Below are positions 1 through 9,739 of a DNA stretch of 64,000 bases, one piece after another. Position 1 is the stretch's first letter, and every line of letters starts with the position of its first letter. A program made the position numbers and the translations under genes. The DNA comes from Archivesica marissinica (Eukaryota > Mollusca > Bivalvia > Venerida > Vesicomyidae), in contig CM026386.1 in the NCBI GenBank assembly GCA_014843695.1, positions 14,420,106 to 14,484,105 of the forward strand, in the 5' to 3' direction. The notes beneath the pieces are model-generated. The model ran no database searches. It saw only the letters and a program-made list of their open reading frames with translations, and was not told the origin of the DNA.

Positions 1-167
1 TTACATATGAAACATTTACAAAATGACAACGGAGCAAATAATACGTTATAAATAAACAGCATATATGTACAGAACAGACCATAATTAACTGCTGTATGTT
101 TAGATAAGAATACTTCAGATATAGAGGATAGTTGTATTTATTATTATTATATTCTCTAATATATATA

Positions 168-343
168 TAGTCAATCTTGTGTTAGTTGTCACCTCCATTA
201 AACAGCTAACTTGTATTAAGCAACCAGTTTCCAGATTGCCAATATGTTGTTGTATTATACATTTGACCTCTATTAAGCAGCCACCTGTTCTAAACAGCCA
301 CGTTCTGTAATTCCATTGGCTGCTTAAGATAGGTTTGACTGTA
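168..343. mobile_element. MITE family D, copy 1
   Basis: The ends are imperfect inverted repeats: 'tagtcaatcttgtgtta' on the left and 'aggtttgactgta' on the right. The interior carries 'tgcttaag' and 'cattaaacagc' motifs. Related copies occur at 44401-44594 and 46637-46895 with the same terminal 'acagtcaaacctgt' / 'acaggtttgactgt'. No coding capacity is visible, so I read it as a short non-autonomous DNA transposon. Confidence 0.6.
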
Positions 344-470
344 CGTCGTATTTGTTAAATTTAAAAATAACATTTTATTTCTATTTGAAAAAACGCTGCG
401 TACTGATGATCAAACGTATATATTTATCGTGTTCATACGTTGTCTCTGTTTGTAAGTTACGTGCGTGCTA

Positions 471-1318
471 TCAGTTCGTAGGGTACTATACCAGTTCGCA
501 GAGTACTATATCAGTTCGCAGGGTACTATATCAGTTCGCAGGGTACTATACCAGTTCGCAGGGTACTATACCAGTTCGCAGAGTACTATATCAGTTCGCA
601 GGGTACTATATCAGTTCGCAGGGTACTATACCAGTTCGCAGGGTACTATACCAGTTCGCAGGGTACTATACCAGTTCGCAGGGTACTATACCAGTTCGCA
701 GGGTACTATACCAGTTCGCAGGGTACTATACCAGTTCGCAGGGTACTATATCAGTTCGCAGGGTACTATACCAGTTCGCAGGGTACTATACCAGTTCGCA
801 GGGTACTATACCAGTTCGCAGAGTACTATATCAGTTCGCAGGGTACTACACCAGTTCGCAGGGTACTATACCAGTTCGCAGGGTACTATACCAGTTCGCA
901 GAGTACTAACCAGTTCGCAGGGTACTACACCAGTTCGCAGGGTACTATACCAGTTCGTAGGGTACTATATCAGTTCGCAGGGTACTATATCAGTTAGCAG
1001 GGTACTACACCAGTTCGCAGGGTACTATACCAGTTCGCAGGGTACTATACCAGTTCGCAGGGTACTATACCAGTTCGTAGGGTACTATATCAGTTCGCAG
1101 GGTACTATATCAGTTCGCAGGGTACTATACCAGTTCGCAGGGTACTATACCAGTTCGCAGGGTACTACACCAGTTCGCAGGGTACTATATCAGTTCGCAG
1201 GGTACTATATCAGTTCGCAGGGTACTATACCAGTTCGCAGGATACTATACCAGTTCGCAGGGTACTATACCAGTTCGTAGGGTACTATATCAGTTCGCAG
1301 GATACTATATCAGTTCGT
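471..1318. repeat. 20-bp minisatellite, about 42 copies
   Basis: The unit is close to 'gggtactataccagttcgca', with C/T and A/G variants. Because 20 is not a multiple of 3 and the unit has no forward stop, all three forward frames stay open. The 185- and 271-residue ORFs here (20-residue period, YQFAGYYTSSQ) are therefore most likely artefacts. Both edges carry a donor-like 'gtaagttac' (452-460 and 1317-1325). An AATAAA-containing stretch follows near 1500. Confidence 0.95.
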
Positions 1319-2050
1319 AAGTTACTATTGGCCATATCTTCGTGTCATTATTTTGTGAAAGTAAATATGTAAAAGTATAGACTTGTGGAGAGAATTACCA
1401 TAAGCCCCTGTATCGTTTAATTCAATCCACTTGTCTTGATAGTTAGTTGTATTGTATGGATGTTATATGTACAGATGTTATATGTCATGTTTATCTTGAT
1501 AAATAAAATATGTTTAAACCCCAACGTATAGACTTGACATTAATTGATATTCACGCAAGTCTGTAAACGTGCACAATTTACAGTTTCCCAACATGACATA
1601 TTAAAATTTTACTGTTAATTTGTTAATTGTCTCAAGGTCCGAGGAAAATTGCCCCCAGCTGCTTGGCGACAAATGGTGAGAGGTCACTTCCGAATAATTA
1701 GAAGTCACTTCCGTGTTGGTCTTCACAACTGTCAACATACCCAGTGTCTGGACATTTAAACTACTACTTAATGTACACAAATCAAATCTTTAAACCGCAG
1801 GCAAAAACAGAAATCAATCGTGTTCCCGACGGAAATGTCTGGCACGCTCGTGGTAAATTAAAATACCTGCATAATAATAAACTTATATAAAACATTATAC
1901 TACTAGTAGGTCTATGCAGCTTTATACTATATAACGAACAGTCAAACACGTATTTAAAGTCATTATTAGTATTGATCAATTATACTATACAATGAACAGT
2001 CGAACAAGTATTTAAAGTCATTATATTATTGATCAATTATACTATACAAC
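1319..2050. other. non-coding stretch with possible poly(A) signal
   Basis: No supported exon. 'aataaaatatg' near 1500 could be a poly(A) signal for a plus-strand transcript crossing the 20-bp array. The segments 1918-1980 and 1981-2045 are direct repeats of each other ('acgaacagtcaaacacgtat' against 'atgaacagtcgaacaagtat'). Confidence 0.4.
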
Positions 2051-2052
2051 GA

Positions 2053-2252
2053 GGTTGTTTTACGTTTATTTGAAGAGATTAGTCATTTTAGATTTTTGGA
2101 GGATAGTGCAATAATACAGACAGAGATCCATTCCAGTGTGTCATTTGGTTCTTTTACGTACACGGTGTACAGCACCGACACGAGACCTCGTTTTAATGTC
2201 CCATCTGAAAGACTGTTAATTTTATTAGGGTCAGACGGGGGATCGAACTAGA
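2053..2252 (-). mobile_element. tRNA-derived SINE family S1, truncated
   Basis: Carries the S1 body: 'gaagagattagtcatttta', 'ggaggatagtgcaat', 'acagacagaga', 'cacgagacctcg', and ends near 'tcagacgggggatcgaac'. Seven other copies lie in the window. This copy lacks most of the tRNA-like head. Confidence 0.75.
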
Positions 2253-2259
2253 AGACATT

Positions 2260-2956
2260 GCAAATATAATGACCTTTATATTGCTTAAACTACTTTGTTG
2301 TATCACCCTGGGTACTCTAGCTTACTAGCTTATTCGTTTATGTATTTAAATGTGGCGTATATAGATTATATTAAGACAAGCATAAACTTTATATTTGCAG
2401 TTAGAAAATTATTCAAAACTGTTTAAATAAACTGTCACATATATCAATACCGACGACTATATATCTCTTAGATTAGTGTAATATATCAGTTATGTTTCGT
2501 CGAGTAGTTAATTCAAAATGTCCTTAAGCACCTAAACAAACGTGCATTCTGGCACAGAAACAACTTGCTGATATATATATGTGTATATATATAGCCTTCG
2601 TGGAACCGAGCAGGAAGTACTGATAACAGACATTAACTTCGTTCAACGTTGTTATATGACGAAGCCAGACTGACAGTTTGTAGACTGATTATAATGAAAT
2701 GTAGGCCATTGTATGATCTTTTATTTCACAGTTTTATTTATTTAAGTTGACTGCAAAACTGGCAAGATAATAATCCGCACTTATGTACCCATATAGTTAG
2801 CGCAGATTGACCTGTTCTTATAAGCGATCATACGAATAATAATAATAATAATAATAATACCACGAGGCCCTCAACATATATACAAATAAGATGCAATCGA
2901 AAGATAGGACTTTACGTGAAAACTGCACATTTTAATTATAATGTTGAATTGTAATG
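2260..2956. other. AT-rich intergenic DNA
   Basis: No exon or repeat family is evident, apart from a short (aat)n tract around 2838-2858 and short AT dinucleotide runs near 2570-2590. Confidence 0.4.
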
Positions 2957-3197
2957 TTAACTCTTTCAACACCAAGTAACTGACATGGACTGGTCCATGA
3001 TATTCTTAGACCAATAAATGAATAAGAAAATTACATTCGGACCAGTTCATTTATCAAGATGGGTAATTGTGTCTAACATTAGTAATACTACTTGCAAAAA
3101 GTGCAGATCCTGATGAGTCGGCTCGTCACGAGCCGGCTCATCTGGATCTACACTTTTTGTAAGCCTATATAGAGGTATGTGGTGTTGAAAGGGTTAA
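2957..3197. mobile_element. TTAA-flanked MITE family A, copy 1 (piggyBac-like)
   Basis: Bounded by TTAA on both sides, with inverted termini 'ctctttcaacaccaag' and 'ggtgttgaaaggg'. The interior holds a long hairpin around 'ggctcgtcacgagccggctc'. TTAA duplication and a CCC/CYC terminus are typical of piggyBac-superfamily elements (family knowledge). Non-coding, 241 bp. Confidence 0.85.
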
Positions 3198-3199
3198 AG

Positions 3200-3848
3200 C
3201 TGAAAAGTAGAGAAACTACTACGGTCATCTGGTGTTTTATAATATTGGGAGCCCAACTAATAATCGTACAATATCAATAAACTATTTTCATTTAATGCAT
3301 TTTATTCCATATGATATACAGCAATACATTGCATATACATTTGTAATCAATATATAATGTGTTATGGAATATGATGAGATATGGAATTGTCTAGTAGAGT
3401 AGAAAATGGGAATGAGATCATTAATGACAAAAAATTGATATAACAATTTGCAGATATGACTTATATGGGTATCTTCAAAATAAGTATGGAATCAGTTTAT
3501 AGACACAGAATATAGTAACTATAGCAATGGTAATGCACACATGTGCTAACGACTGTGTACAACATCATATGGAGATACAATAGTAGAAACATGTGATTAG
3601 TTTGTATATCGTATATTGTACATTTAAACATTTCTAATCTTATTCCATCAATGCCTGAAGCACAAGTATCGCTCGGTGAAACTATACAGTTACGTATTTC
3701 CTATTCGGTGATTTGTTCATTTAAACACTCTGCATTTATCTCCCTTGTAACATTATCCAATATCGATACCTGTGGGTCATTATCCGTAAAATCTTTATCT
3801 CAACCAGCTGATCAGAATATAGAATCAACCACGCATAAAGCGCCTTCA
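3200..3848. other. unassigned stretch
   Basis: AT-rich; nothing supported. A 78-codon forward ORF at 3651-3887 overlaps the 3' edge of the transposase relic on the other strand and has no recognisable domain, so I do not call it. Confidence 0.3.
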
Positions 3849-4735
3849 TCACTTGCTCCGCCCAGGGTTACTAACACTGCCTGGTGATGGTAGATCATCC
3901 TTGTACAAGTTGATCAGTGATGTCAGCTTCTCTTGGGCTTCATCTGGAGCGAGGGAGACAAGAGCAGCTGGCACAAGACACAGTCCCTGGATAGCCTGGA
4001 CTTGATGGGTGGCAAACCTGGAGTTGAGCTGACTGAGAACATGGTCAAGCAGGGGAATGGTGAGGATGCGCTTGTAGTATTCACTTGCTGTTTGGGCTGG
4101 AGTGTTAGCACGGTTGCGCTGCTTGCTGCATCGCCTAGGTATAGAAGGCTCTGTTCCAACCTCTCTGCACATCTTCTCCACATCACTAAACCAGTCTCTG
4201 TGGTGATCATCAACATTGTCCCTTACACTCTGCAAGCCATCTCTCAAAATGTTTATATCATCAACTGCCTCCATGATATCTCTGGACTCTGCTTGCAGAC
4301 TGCGGGTAATGCTTTTAGTGTAGCTGACGATATGCTGGGTAATCACCAAAGAAGCAACAAACTCTGGTCAGGTTGGCTTTCTTCTATTGCACTCTCCAGC
4401 TGCTGCTGACGTTTGGGATGGGCATGGAAGAAGTCATGCAGGTTCTTGCTGATCCCCATCATGTTCCTAACACTAGTCACCTCGGCTGACTTCATAACTG
4501 CTAGGTTCAGTTGATGCGAAGCACAGTGCATATAAAGTGCGAGTGGATACTGTGCTGTGATGATGGCTGCAGCTCCCCTGGTCTTCCCCGCCATATTCCC
4601 AGCTCCATCATACCATTGACCACGCAGCAGTGTAGGATCTAGCTTGAACTTCTGGAGGAGATGAAGGATATAGTCTGCAACAGCTTGGCCAGGTGACAAA
4701 TTTTCAAAGAGTAATTTACAATAGGGTTTAGCATG
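3849..4735 (-). pseudogene. hAT-like transposase relic (DUF4371 / zinc-finger MYM-type 1-like)
   Basis: Read on the minus strand, the upstream frame (about 4735-4343) contains FENLSPGQAVADY, then GQWYDGAGNMAGKTRGA and ALYMHCASHQLNLAV. This is the classic Q-x-YDGAxNMxG ... HC-AHxLNL signature of the hAT-type RNase-H-like transposase seen in DUF4371 / ZMYM1-like / 52-kDa-repressor-like proteins. The frame ends in LLLLW-stop. The similarity resumes in another frame (4349-3849) as a helical stretch ending in NLYKDDLPSPGSV, which is the C-terminal part of the same family. The central segment between the halves appears deleted as well as frameshifted. No zinc finger or start region is visible upstream. 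I read it as a dead, truncated transposon copy. Confidence 0.8.
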
Positions 4736-5046
4736 ATTGTTACACCTCTCAAAGGATGAGAAAACTTCAACAGGTTATTACAATGGGACATATATAGCAT
4801 TATTCAAAACTTTTTATGATAAATTTAGTCCAAGGTTGTTGAAGTTCAATCTTTACCGGTGCAAGTTTGGTTTTGGGGGTTAGGGTTAGGGTCAAAACGC
4901 GTGGTTGATGTCATTATTCAGTTGGGTGGTTGAGAAAAAAGGCTTACGGTCATTATCAGTGTCGTTATCGTTACGAATTAGGGGCGATAATTATTAAGTA
5001 CATAAACCACTGTAAGTGAGATGTTTCACCGTACTTATTTTCTTTT

Positions 5047-5317
5047 GTGTTTTATGTTTTATTTATCGTCGCTACCGGTTGCCCATATGAGTGACGCTCC
5101 TGACGATATTAGTCATTTTAGATTGTTGGAGGATAGTGCAATGATAGACAGAGACCCATTCCAGAGTCTCATCTGGTTCTTTTACGTGCACGAGATCTCG
5201 GTTTAAAGTCCCATCTGAAAGACTGTGAATTTTATTGGGGTCAGACGGGTGATCGAAGCTGGGATCCCTATATACCCAGTCCAACGTGTTAACCACAGGA
5301 CTACAGATCCGTCTGTA
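5047..5317 (-). mobile_element. tRNA-derived SINE family S1
   Basis: Near complete in reverse orientation: tail 'tttatttatcgtcgctaccg', core 'ggaggatagtgcaatgatag', and a tRNA-like head at the right end whose complement reads 'ggatctgtagtcc...ggttaacacg'. The head has a degenerate A box and a B-box-like 'gatcgaa' region. Confidence 0.85.
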
Positions 5318-5390
5318 ACGCGATTCTAGCTCTTACTGTTTTACTTATGTAGGCATTGACCGCTATCCTATTTGTGCACAGGTATGGCAT

Positions 5391-6577
5391 CGTACCAGCC
5401 AATTAACATATATATGTCCGTACCAGCCAATTAACATATATATGTCCGTACAAGCCAATTAACATATATATGTCCGTACCAGCCAATTAACATATATATG
5501 TCCGTACAAGCCAATTAACATATATATGTCCGTACCAGCCAATTAACATATATATGTCCGTACAAGCCAATTAATATATATATGTCCGTACAAGACAATT
5601 AACATATATATGTCCGTACAAGACAATTAACATATATATGTCGTACAAGCCAATTAACATATATATGTCCGTACAAGACAATTAACATATATATGTCGTA
5701 CAAGCCAATTAACATATATATGTCCGTACAAGACAATTAACATATATATGTCTGTACAAGCCAATTAACATATATATGTCCGTACAAGCCAATTAACATA
5801 TATATGTCCGTACAAGACAATTAACATATATATGTACGTACAAGCCAATTAACATATATATGTCCGTACAAGCCAATTAACATATATATGTCCGTACCAG
5901 CCAATTAACATATATATGTCCGTACAAGACAATTAACATATATATGTCCGTACAAGCCAATTAACATATATATGTCCGTACAAGCCAAGACAATTAACAT
6001 ATATATGTCCGTACAAGACAATTAACATATATATATATGTCCGTACAAGCCAATTAACATATATATGTCCGTACATGCCAATCAACATATATATGTCCGT
6101 ACAAGACAATTAACATATATATGTCGTACAAGCCAATTAACATATATATGTCCGTACAAGACAATTAACATATATATGTCTGTACAAGCCAATTAACATA
6201 TATATGTCCGTACAAGCCAATTAACATATATATGTCCGTACAAGACAATTAACATATATATGTCCGTACAAGCCAATTAACATATATATGTCCGTACAAG
6301 CCAATTAACATATATATGTCCGTACCAGCCAATTAACATATATATGTCCGTACAAGACAATTAACATATATATGTCCGTACAAGCCAATTAACATATATA
6401 TGTCCGTACAAGCCAAGACAATTAACATATATATGTCCGTACAAGACAATTAACATATATATATGTCCGTACAAGCCAATTAACATATATATGTCCGTAC
6501 AAGCCAATTAACATATATATGTCCGTACATGCCAATTAACATATATATGTCCGTACAAGCCAATTAACATATATATC
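5391..6577. repeat. 28-bp minisatellite, about 42 copies, abutting a 3' splice site
   Basis: Unit close to 'gtccgtacaagcc' + 'aattaacatatatat', with c/a variants and a few 27-bp units. A block with 'gccaagacaattaac' recurs at about 5985 and 6412, implying a duplication of some 430 bp within the array. The array ends about 14 bp before the AG of the acceptor at 6590-6591. Confidence 0.95.
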
Positions 6578-6591
6578 CCTGTTTTTTTCAG

Positions 6592-6741
6592 ACAGCCAAT
6601 ATTACCATCCAGCTACAATGAATACGTCGATACTATCGGTGTTCGCACTCTGTTGTATTGTATCCCTCGCCCTCGCTAACTATGGTAGTTACTCTCCCTA
6701 CTACGGCCCTCCGTCATCCGGCGGCTTTGATACCAACCTAC
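6592..6741 (+). CDS. small gene, first coding exon
   Basis: The acceptor is preceded by a T-rich tract. The ATG at 6618-6620 is the first in the exon, and the reading frame is open to the donor 'c|gtaagta' at 6742. It encodes the signal peptide and the YG-rich tract. An upstream untranslated exon is implied by the acceptor but was not located. Confidence 0.8.
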
Positions 6742-8990
6742 GTAAGTATAATTAAAGGCGCATTGCATAGTTAATCTAAATGTTCTATACTACTGAAATA
6801 CCGAAGTTTGATTGTTTCTTTCTTTGGGTGAGGGGCATCTTTGGGTGAGGGGCAAGTGGTTTCTAGTCAACCACCTTAACCATTCAGTCACGGAAGTCCC
6901 GAAATACCAAAGTGCAACCATTGTCAAATAAATATTTTAAGTTTTTTAACATAAAACATTCACACTTTAGTAAAGAAACTGGTAAAACGCGTCACACAAT
7001 TTCGCACTATCTCCCAAATGCTGTTTACTGGCTCAATACCTTGTTTCCACCTATTGTCACTTTCGGCATACCATATTTTTAGTCTCAAATGTGCAGATAA
7101 TGACAAATAACAAGGGACCTATTCATGGCATATTTATAATGTACCAATTATAATAATCAGATCCCAGAAGTGTCTTCCGATAGTCAACAAAAATCTTGGA
7201 AACGGGAGAGCACACCCCTCCCATTCCAACCCGACCATCTACCAAATGTTCGACCAGCCACGATGCGTCTGTAAGCGTATGGTTGGGCTTTCTGAGTGTG
7301 TCCTCTACGATTTGATTATATTACAGTGTTAATGTTTGCCGGAGCCTTTGTCGTTCTGGGTCTCCTCTACTCCAGCTTGACCCAAAACACTACCAACATT
7401 ATCAACTTGACAGCTTCATCCGGGTAGTTTGAAGGTTAGTTATTTTTAAATCGTTGTCGTTCTGGGTCTCCTCTACTCCAGCTTGGCCCAAAACACTACC
7501 AACATTATCAACTTGACAGCTTCATCCGCGTAGTTTGAAGGTTAGTTATTTTTAAATCGTTGTCGTTCTGAGTCTACTCTGCTCCAGCTTGACCCAAAAC
7601 ACTACCAACAGTATCAACTTGACAGCTTCATCCGAGTAGTTGGAAGGTTAGTTATTTTTAAATCTGTGTCGTTCTGGGTCTCCTCTACTCCAGCTTGACC
7701 CAAAACACTACCAACATTATCAACTTGACAGCTTCATCCGAGTAGTTGGAAGGTTAGTTATTTTTAAATCTGTGTCGTTCTGGGTCTCCTCTACTCCAGC
7801 TTGACCCAAAACACTACCAACATTATCAACTTGACAGCTTCATCCGGGTAGTTTGAAGGTTAGTTATTTTTAAATCTTTGTCGTTCTGGGTCTCCTCTAC
7901 TCCAGCTTGACCCAAAACACTACCAACATTATCAACTTGACAGCTCCATCCGCGTAGTTTGAAGGTTAGTTATTTTTAAATAATAAAGTACAATGTAGAA
8001 TTGTCTCGTACATAGTGTTAGGTTCATGACGTAGGATTAATATATACTTTCGATAGAGAGCGTGGTTGTATGGAAATGCACACACAAATTCAAATTCGGA
8101 AATATAACAACGAAATAAACATTTTAGAAAAGTCGTTCACCCATTTAACACCTAGTAACTAACATGGACTATTTTTAAACCAATAAATTATTAAGAAAAT
8201 TACATTTGGACCAGTTAAAAATGGATAATCGTGTCTAAAAAATAGTAATATTACTGGCAAAAAGTGCAGATCTTGATGAGCCGGCTGTTTAAGCCGAAAA
8301 TTCGGATGTAGAGAGGACCACATATATATATTACTAGTTCCCTGCTAGGACCAGTCAACATATAATTCACTTCTATTCTGTTAGGAAGAGTTGCCAACAC
8401 AAATATAAATGCTTTAACCCATTCAACACCAAGTAACTCACATGGACTGGTCCATGATATTCATAAACCAATAAATGAATCAGAAAATCACATTTGGACA
8501 AGTTCATTTATCAAAATGGGTAATTATGTCTAAAAATAGTCATATCACTGGCAAAAAGTGCAGATCCTGATGAGACGGCTCGTCACGAACCGGCTCATCT
8601 GGATCTACACTTTTTGTAAGCCTATTTAGAGGTCTATGGTGTTGAAAGGGTTAATGGCGATACAGTAATATATATATATATTACGTTTGCATTGAAAATA
8701 TTTCAACATTTAAAATCAATGTCGTGTAGGGGTAAATCTGTAGAGAACGTGCTCACGTGCTCAAACGTTTCCAATCTCTGTTTCAGGTTCGCTGCTTTGT
8801 ACGTAGGTGTTGGTGGTTGGCACGTACGCGTCGATGGTTGGCACGTATAGGTCAGTGGTTGGCACGTAGGTGTCGGTATATTGTACGTAGGTGCAACGGT
8901 TTCAACATGCAGTAGTACACGACTATCATATCATAACTTTTGTCATTTCAATATATCAATCAAAATAAATATGTAGTATCTATTTATTGT
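6592..8990 (+). CDS. spliced gene for a 74-residue secreted / single-pass protein (unrecognised)
   Basis: Two coding exons: 6618-6741 and 7327-7427, joined codon-perfectly (41 codons plus C; then TG plus 33 codons including TAG). The first starts in an exon that follows a strong acceptor (ttttttcag, ending 6591) and ends at donor gtaagt. The second follows 'atattacag'. A donor-like gttagt after the stop (7435) and an acceptor at 8786 suggest a 3' UTR exon at 8787 to about 8990 with AATAAA at 8964-8969. The protein has a signal peptide (MNTSILSVFALCCIVSLALA, 1-20), a short Tyr/Gly/Ser/Pro tract (NYGSYSPYYGPPSSGGF), one membrane segment (about 42-60), and a polar tail with two N-glycosylation sequons (NTT, NLT). 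The tract resembles short mantle or cuticle-type secreted proteins, but I cannot name a family. Function unknown. Confidence 0.75.
7327..7434 (+). CDS. small gene, last coding exon
   Basis: Codes for the membrane segment (LLLMFAGAFVVLGLLYSSL) and the tail, ending at TAG 7425-7427. The donor-like 'gaag|gttagt' lies 7 bp after the stop. The part from 7351 onwards, including stop and donor, is the first unit of the six-copy tandem repeat. Confidence 0.8.
7351..7986 (+). repeat. 106-bp tandem repeat, 6 copies, of coding-exon end plus donor
   Basis: Units begin with 'tcgttctgggtctc' at 7351, 7457, 7563, 7669, 7775 and 7881, a constant 106-bp period. Each holds the C-terminal codons (YSSLTQNTTNIINLTASS), the TAG and the donor-like 'gaaggttagt'. 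Differences are few (ggg/gcg/gag before TAG), so the duplication is recent or homogenised. AATAAA at 7982-7987 follows immediately. Confidence 0.95.
8134..8292. mobile_element. MITE family A, decayed copy 2
   Basis: Contains 'acccatttaacacctagtaa', 'ggaccagttaaaaatgg', 'aaaaagtgcagatcttgatg'. It stops after 'gagccggctgttta', so the right half is missing. Confidence 0.65.
8414..8654. mobile_element. TTAA-flanked MITE family A, copy 3
   Basis: TTAA at 8414-8417 and 8651-8654; inverted ends 'cccattcaacaccaag' / 'ggtgttgaaaggg'; same internal hairpin as the 2957-3197 copy. It sits in the presumed last intron of the small gene. Confidence 0.85.
8787..8990 (+). other. probable 3' UTR exon of the small gene
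   Basis: Follows acceptor 'ctctgtttcag' (ending 8786). It contains short GT-rich direct repeats ('ggttggcacgtacg', 'ggttggcacgtagg') and AATAAA at 8964-8969; a second AATAAA is at 9018-9023. No ORF. The end at about 8990 is an estimate from the poly(A) signal. Confidence 0.5.
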
Positions 8991-9140
8991 CCGTGTGTAT
9001 TTATTGTACATGAACCAAATAAATATAATTTATTAGCTGAACAGTCGGTTGCTTGCATTTACTACATTCCAACTTGTGTTAAAGGTCACATCCGGATGCA
9101 GTTCACCTGTCTCTAAAGACCACCAAAATGCATTCTAACC

Positions 9141-9420
9141 AATAGCTTCAGTGTTACTATGGATACGGTGCCCATCTCGGTACCGAGGGTTGTGAGTTCG
9201 ATGCCCTATCTCGCCACAATCCCGCATTCACCCAATATATTCGCTATGTAATAGCGTGCCTAAATTGTCTACCAGTGGCACTCGCCAATATGGACAACCA
9301 GTGGTGAAGATATTCGCTCATACAACTGTCCCGTCCCGCTAATGGCGAGGGTATTTGTTTGCCCAAATGATCCACCAGTGAATTTTGATTTTGTGGTATA
9401 ACGTCGTACCAAATGCTTAG
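9141..9420 (+). mobile_element. SINE-like repeat with tRNA-like head
   Basis: 'ggtgcccatctcggtaccg' followed by 'gttgtgagttcgatgcc' (B-box-like GTTCGAT) resembles the head of a tRNA-derived SINE, with a unique body after it. Only this copy is clear in the window. Confidence 0.4.
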
Positions 9421-9440
9421 GTCATATGGTGAATTTTCAG

Positions 9441-9650
9441 CTATAATCAGGTGGATGAAGACCCCGGTGGCCCTAAACGCGAGTAGAACCGGCGACCTTC
9501 CACAAGCCAGCTGGATAGCTTCCGCACTTTCGCAATTCGATACCCCTAGTGAGATTGGAACATACGGCGGTGAATGACAAGTGATTTGAAGTCAATCCCC
9601 TTAATCTCTCGACAACGGAGGTCCCGCCGTGGCGAAGAAGGGATTCGTGC
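9441..9650 (-). mobile_element. SINE-like repeat, reverse
   Basis: 'agccagctggatagcttcc', 'attcgatacccctagtg' and 'gaagtcaatccccttaatctc' are shared in order with 46955-47110 ('gccagctggatagctaac', 'ggattcgaacctac', 'gaagtcaacgacctcac'). The complement gives a tRNA-like box, so this is a dispersed tRNA-derived repeat. Confidence 0.5.
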
Positions 9651-9739
9651 GCACATATGGTTAGCCCTAGTCCAACGGCTCCAGCGAAATCGACAAATAC
9701 TGACCATTCCAGTTTGGTCGGGGGGAAATACAATGCAAA

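Noticed and set aside
352..1280. 185- and 271-codon ORFs with a 20-residue period
   Set aside because: A 20-bp unit read in three frames gives the same peptide in each; typical minisatellite artefact.
3651..3887. 78-codon ORF MPEAQVSLGE
   Set aside because: Overlaps the edge of the antisense transposase relic; no domain or transcript signal.
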